Below, piece by piece: positions 55,153-57,616 of a stretch of DNA of 57,616 nucleotides; position 1 is the first letter of the stretch; every line of letters starts with the position of its first letter. The notes beneath the pieces were generated by a model. The model was not told the DNA's origin. It was given only the letters and a program-made list of their open reading frames with translations, and made no database searches. The stretch is from Sinomonas albida (GTDB lineage Bacteria > Actinomycetota > Actinomycetes > Actinomycetales > Micrococcaceae), in the NCBI RefSeq assembly GCF_004919045.1, contig NZ_SWDW01000020.1, forward strand, positions 1 to 57,616, written 5' to 3'. Made by a program: the position numbers and the translations under genes.

Positions 55153-55707
55153 ATGAAGGCTGCCCGAGCGTGGATGGCACTGGTCGTTGTCACCATGGTG
55201 CAGTTCCTGTCGGCGTGCGGCAGCGGCCCTGTGGCCACGCCCGAGCCCGGGCGCGCCGACCCGACGCAGACCCAGGCATCGCCAGCGCGGTCACCCTCAC
55301 CGTCCGCCTTATCGACGACCCGCGCGGCACCGATCGTGGCCTGTGCACCGTTTGTTCCGACCGCCCCATGCACCACCTATGTGAGCGTCTCAGGACGCGA
55401 TGACGGCGGCGACCTGTCGTGGATGACTCCGGGAGCCATCACGGCCAAGCTGGAGTCAGTGGATACTGCCCTGTACCTGACAGCGGTGACCCCCTGCGGT
55501 CCGCTCAGCGGCCCCGTGGCTCAATCTGGCTCGACGTTAACCCCGGGAGCCATTGCAGTCGGGGCCAGCGGATGCGCCTCTTCCCAACAGGCCGGCGACC
55601 AAGCCTTTCTCATTGAATTCCTCAAGAAGCCCTTCGCGGCCGCATACAGCGACGGGCATCTGACGTGGACAAATGAAAAGGGCTCGCTCGTGTTCGCGCC
55701 CCGATGA
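55153..55707 (+). CDS. cargo lipoprotein of module A (META/HslJ-like C-terminal part)
   Basis: Lipoprotein of 184 aa from the ATG at 55153 (GGGGGGAAAG upstream). Signal peptide MKAARAWMALVVVTMVQFLS with lipobox LSAC, then a Ser/Pro/Ala linker. The C-terminal 110 residues have a pattern like META domains (TAVTPCGPLSGPVAQSGSTL, FLIEFLKKPFAAAYSDGHLT, NEKGSLVF). It lies between the transposase and the right end of module A, so it is a passenger gene. A TATACT hexamer at 55115-55120 may be its -10. Function unknown; the META resemblance is tentative. Confidence 0.75.
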   Translation: MKAARAWMALVVVTMVQFLSACGSGPVATPEPGRADPTQTQASPARSPSPSALSTTRAAPIVACAPFVPTAPCTTYVSVSGRDDGGDLSWMTPGAITAKLESVDTALYLTAVTPCGPLSGPVAQSGSTLTPGAIAVGASGCASSQQAGDQAFLIEFLKKPFAAAYSDGHLTWTNEKGSLVFAPR

Positions 55708-55800
55708 CCACCGCACCGGAGCACGCCTGAGGTCTCCAGCCGAGACTCACCCCGAACACCGTTCCCCCATAGAGTGATCCCCGTCGAGATCGCCAAGCTC

Positions 55801-55825
55801 TACTTCAGCTAAGCAGATACCCAAT
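55801..55825 (-). repeat. terminal inverted repeat, module A right (internal)
   Basis: The reverse complement reads attgggtatctgctt first and matches the left end of module A in 24 of 25 positions. Followed by the 8-bp spacer acacatgt (55826-55833). Confidence 0.9.
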
Positions 55826-55833
55826 ACACATGT

Positions 55834-55858
55834 ATTAGGTATCTGCTTGGCTGAAGTT
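55834..55858 (+). repeat. terminal inverted repeat, module B left (internal)
   Basis: attaggtatctgctt...: differs from the outer right repeat at 2 of 25 positions (position 4 and the last base). Begins exactly 8 bp after the end of module A. Confidence 0.88.
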
Positions 55859-55932
55859 GTTCGCGAGCTGACCGGAGAGGAATCTGATCCGGGCATCCAC
55901 AGTGCTTCCGCCGGGTCATGGGGCCGGCCATT

Positions 55933-56258
55933 CTAGGGTCTTTGCTCGTCGCGCTTCCCCTTGATCGAGCCAGCGGCCGAAGGCCAAGTCGTGTAACCGA
56001 GCTTGCGCTCCTGGTTGTACGGCTTGATTGAGAGGGCCACCATGGTGCCGGCAATTAGGGCCTGCACAATGACCAAGCCGACAGGGAGCCACACGATCCA
56101 CCAGATCCGTATTCCAGATAAGGCCACGACTGCGAGAAGCCCCACGGCAGCGATGATCCCGATGAGGTAGGGCGCATCCGGCGCAGCCAGTATCCGGCCG
56201 GCGGCTGGATCGGCAAGGCGTCCCAGTCTTCGGGAGGGATGAATTTGGGCTCATTCAC
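55933..56258 (-). pseudogene. frameshifted small membrane protein (module B cargo)
   Basis: Read from a GTG at 56258 (AAGGAG 8 bases upstream) the protein begins with NEPKFIPPEDWDALPIQPPA and GYWLRRM, then shifts frame near 56170-56172, where a single base appears to be missing from a GGG run (CCC on the coding strand). In the other frame it continues as PYLIGIIAAVGLLAVVALSG and a second membrane helix, ending in KGKRDEQRP. Restoring one base gives a 108-residue protein with two transmembrane helices. The GTG overlaps the stop of the upstream 63-aa gene (GTGA). Either a genuine frameshift mutation, a sequencing error in the C-run, or less likely programmed frameshifting. Confidence 0.7.
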
Positions 56259-56446
56259 GTGTTCGTCTCCTTCATGCTGCACGCGTCTATGTTCGCCAGA
56301 AGTTGTGCTGTCGCCGCCCCATTGATCTCCTGGGCCGACCGTCCAGGCGAACGCGGTGGAGGCGGGCCGTAGTCAAATGAATCCTTCCGCTCATTGTGGG
56401 CCCGGTCAGAGTCGTGCGGGATGACGGCTGAGGGCAGCTGACTCAT
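56255..56446 (-). CDS. 63-aa hypothetical protein (module B cargo)
   Basis: Small hydrophilic protein from the ATG at 56446 with GGAG 9 bases before it. Contains SAVIPHDSDRAHNERKDSFD and a proline run, then ATAQLLANIDACSMKETNT. The end overlaps the start of the membrane-protein gene (GTGA), suggesting a two-gene cassette. No family recognised. Confidence 0.6.
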   Translation of the reverse strand: MSQLPSAVIPHDSDRAHNERKDSFDYGPPPPRSPGRSAQEINGAATAQLLANIDACSMKETNT

Positions 56447-56483
56447 CCATTAGTACTCCCGTGTTCGGCGGGAGAATGGTCGC

Positions 56484-56900
56484 ATGGGCATGACAGCAGC
56501 GGACGCTCTTGGACCGGTGCTGGCGGACCTCGCGGCGACCGGGGCACCGATCCCGGCAATCCGGATCAGCCGATCTCCTGATACCGGTCTATGGGCCGTG
56601 AAGCTGACCGCTAGAGATGGCACAGGCCAAGGATTCACCCTGGACCCATCCGAGCCGCCTGAGCACCTCATCGCTCGGGCCAGCGATCAGGTGCAGGAGT
56701 GGATGTTCGACCAGCTCGGGAGAACCGCGCCGACCAATTGGCCACCTTGCCCACTGCATCCCGAGGGCCACCCCCTCAATGCCAAGGCGGCCGACGGCAT
56801 GGCCGTTTGGATGTGCCCGTCCGGAGCTGTCATAGCCGAGGTCGGGAACCTGGCAGCCACTGTGCCACCCGGAAACGAGGCGTCCGAGTCCGCTGGTTAG
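56484..56900 (+). CDS. 138-aa hypothetical protein (module B cargo)
   Basis: Divergent from the two-gene cassette, ATG at 56484 (a second ATG at 56490). N-terminal half TAADALGPVLADLAATGAPI, a middle beta-rich part (DTGLWAVKLTARDGTGQGFT), then a Cys/His segment PPCPLHPEGHPLNAK ... VWMCPSGAVIAEVG that could bind a metal (C-x2-H then C about 18 residues later). Function unknown. An inverted repeat ctcccg-N7-cgggag lies about 20 bases upstream and covers the ribosome site. Confidence 0.68.
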   Translation: MGMTAADALGPVLADLAATGAPIPAIRISRSPDTGLWAVKLTARDGTGQGFTLDPSEPPEHLIARASDQVQEWMFDQLGRTAPTNWPPCPLHPEGHPLNAKAADGMAVWMCPSGAVIAEVGNLAATVPPGNEASESAG

Positions 56901-56961
56901 GCTGCACCACCATCGATCTGTCGGCTCGTCACGTCACGTCCCGCTACGGGTACCACTAAGG

Positions 56962-56986
56962 GACTTCAGCCAAGCAGATACCCAAT
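56962..56986 (-). repeat. terminal inverted repeat, module B right / compound right end
   Basis: The reverse complement starts attgggtatctgcttggctgaag; it matches the outer left repeat (54016-54040) in 22 of 25 positions and the module B left repeat in 23 of 25. Confidence 0.9.
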
Positions 56987-56994
56987 ACTGAGTT
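56987..56994 (+). repeat. target site duplication, right copy (actgagtt)
   Basis: Identical to 54008-54015. The reconstructed empty site reads gatcga-actgagtt-tcgaac, an imperfect palindrome. Confidence 0.85.
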
Positions 56995-57057
56995 TCGAAC
57001 TTCTCTGAGATCTATGTTAGTATTAGTCAATAGTTTCGATTGATGTTGGGGGGCATC

Positions 57058-57616
57058 ATGGTCGGGGGAACGGGTTCGGCCGGCGGGTTGGCTGCTGCCG
57101 AGGCATCCGGGGCGGTGGTGCTCACGCCGCGGCCGGGTTCGCTGCTGGAGGGCTCGCTGTGGCACCCCGACCCGTCCACCCTCACGGGCCCGGAGGCGCG
57201 GCGGGTGCTGGCGGACATCGGGCGGGTGCGCTCGTTCCTGGCCGCACTGGAGGCGCTGGCGGTGGAGCGGATGCGGCTGGCCTGCAGGGAGGAGGCGCGC
57301 CGCGCGGCCGAGCGGTCCGATCCCGGGGGCGGGGCCGGACCGGCCCGGTTCGGCGGGGACGTCTCCCACGCCCTGGCCGTGTCCGAGGTCGCGGTGGCCG
57401 AGGGGATCTCCGAGCACGCCGCGGCCAGGCTGCTCGGGGCCGCGGAGGCGCTGTGCGGGGCGCAGATCGCCGTGCTGGAGCACCTCGAGAGCGGGACCCT
57501 GTCCGAGGTGCACGCCCGCGTGCTCACGGACGAGGCCTCGACCCTGCCCCCGGAGTCGGCCGAGGAGTTCGGGATCGAGGCCCTGGCCCGGCTCGAGACC
57601 CGCACCGGGCGCAGGC
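57058..57616 (+). CDS. DUF222 / 13E12-type protein, probably HNH nuclease (3' end beyond window)
   Basis: N-terminal 186 codons of a protein of the DUF222 (REP13E12) family, which usually ends in an HNH nuclease domain; that part lies outside the window. Visible: VLADIGRVRSFLAALEALAV, DVSHALAVSEVAVAEGISEH, ESGTLSEVHARVLTDEAST. The ATG at 57058 follows GGGGGG by 5 bases; an in-frame ATG at 57043 is the alternative. The 60 bases before it are unusually A/T-rich (gttagtattagtcaatag). The compound transposon inserted about 60 bases upstream, so it may affect expression of this gene. Confidence 0.85.
   Translation, partial: MVGGTGSAGGLAAAEASGAVVLTPRPGSLLEGSLWHPDPSTLTGPEARRVLADIGRVRSFLAALEALAVERMRLACREEARRAAERSDPGGGAGPARFGGDVSHALAVSEVAVAEGISEHAAARLLGAAEALCGAQIAVLEHLESGTLSEVHARVLTDEASTLPPESAEEFGIEALARLETRTGRR

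Larger units (their letters stand above)
54016..56986. mobile_element. compound IS1595-type transposon with cargo
   Basis: A 2971-bp unit bounded by 25-bp terminal inverted repeats (54016-54040 and 56962-56986; 22 of 25 match) and flanked by the direct repeat actgagtt. Internally it contains a second outward-facing pair of the same repeats (55801-55825 and 55834-55858), dividing it into module A (54016-55825, transposase plus lipoprotein) and module B (55834-56986, three small genes, no transposase). The modules are separated by exactly 8 bp (acacatgt). The duplication around the whole unit indicates that A and B moved together as one piece. Confidence 0.82.
55834..56986. mobile_element. module B: transposase-less IS1595-related element with cargo
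   Basis: A 1153-bp unit bounded by 25-bp inverted repeats of the same family as module A, but lacking a transposase. It carries a two-gene minus-strand cassette and one divergent plus-strand gene, so it is a cargo-only (non-autonomous) partner. The cargo genes have the same high-GC character as the rest, though the ends are A/T-richer. Confidence 0.75.

Overview
The window is high-GC DNA with short intergenic gaps, many GTG starts and many 4-base start/stop overlaps. The gene content (HspR/HAIR heat-shock control, a SAM-IV-type riboswitch, a Zur-type box, a DUF222/13E12-type gene) points to a chromosomal segment of an actinobacterium, most likely Micrococcaceae (Arthrobacter/Sinomonas-like). 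The genus is an inference from gene content, not a database match. I saw no rRNA, tRNA or CRISPR array, and no gene-free stretch longer than about 300 bases.

Left third (1-25.8 kb): a DEAD-box helicase cut by the window edge; a Lrp regulator divergent from an M20 amidohydrolase plus an MHS-type transporter; trmB; a LysR/EamA divergent pair; an ECF sigma/anti-sigma pair divergent from a Lipoprotein_15-type lipoprotein; small proteins; the dnaK-grpE-dnaJ-hspR operon with two HAIR operators around its promoter; a DHA2 efflux pump; a methyltransferase, a LysE exporter and a low-molecular-weight phosphatase; an unusual P-loop kinase-PabB fusion; cardiolipin synthase; pabC.

Middle (25.8-46.9 kb): a zinc-uptake locus of the AztABCD kind with two AztD-like beta-propeller lipoproteins and a Zur-type palindrome; mmsA-mmsB (valine catabolism); a MarR regulator, acyl-CoA synthetase and acyl-CoA dehydrogenase; a MetE-like protein and a double-hotdog thioesterase; a POT peptide transporter; a SAM-IV-type riboswitch ahead of DUF1737-rhodanese-metZ; an SRPBCC protein; a YbdK-type carboxylate-amine ligase; a MerR regulator with its palindromic operator and aldo/keto reductase target.

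Right end (47-57.6 kb): a NitT/TauT-type ABC importer divergent from a citrate-family two-component system; a zinc alcohol dehydrogenase; then a compound IS1595-type transposon (54016-56986). It consists of two inverted-repeat-bounded modules separated by exactly 8 bp, and the whole unit is flanked by an 8-bp direct repeat (actgagtt). Module A carries the transposase and a lipoprotein. Module B carries three small genes of unknown function, one of them frameshifted. The unit sits just upstream of a DUF222/13E12-type gene that runs off the window.

Two families of short dispersed repeats run through the window: GGACGACGGCG (at least 13 exact copies, some inside genes where most encode Asp-Asp-Gly) and TCGGGTAC(AGA) (nested inverted repeats inside the dnaK operon and a 32-bp triple repeat after mmsB).
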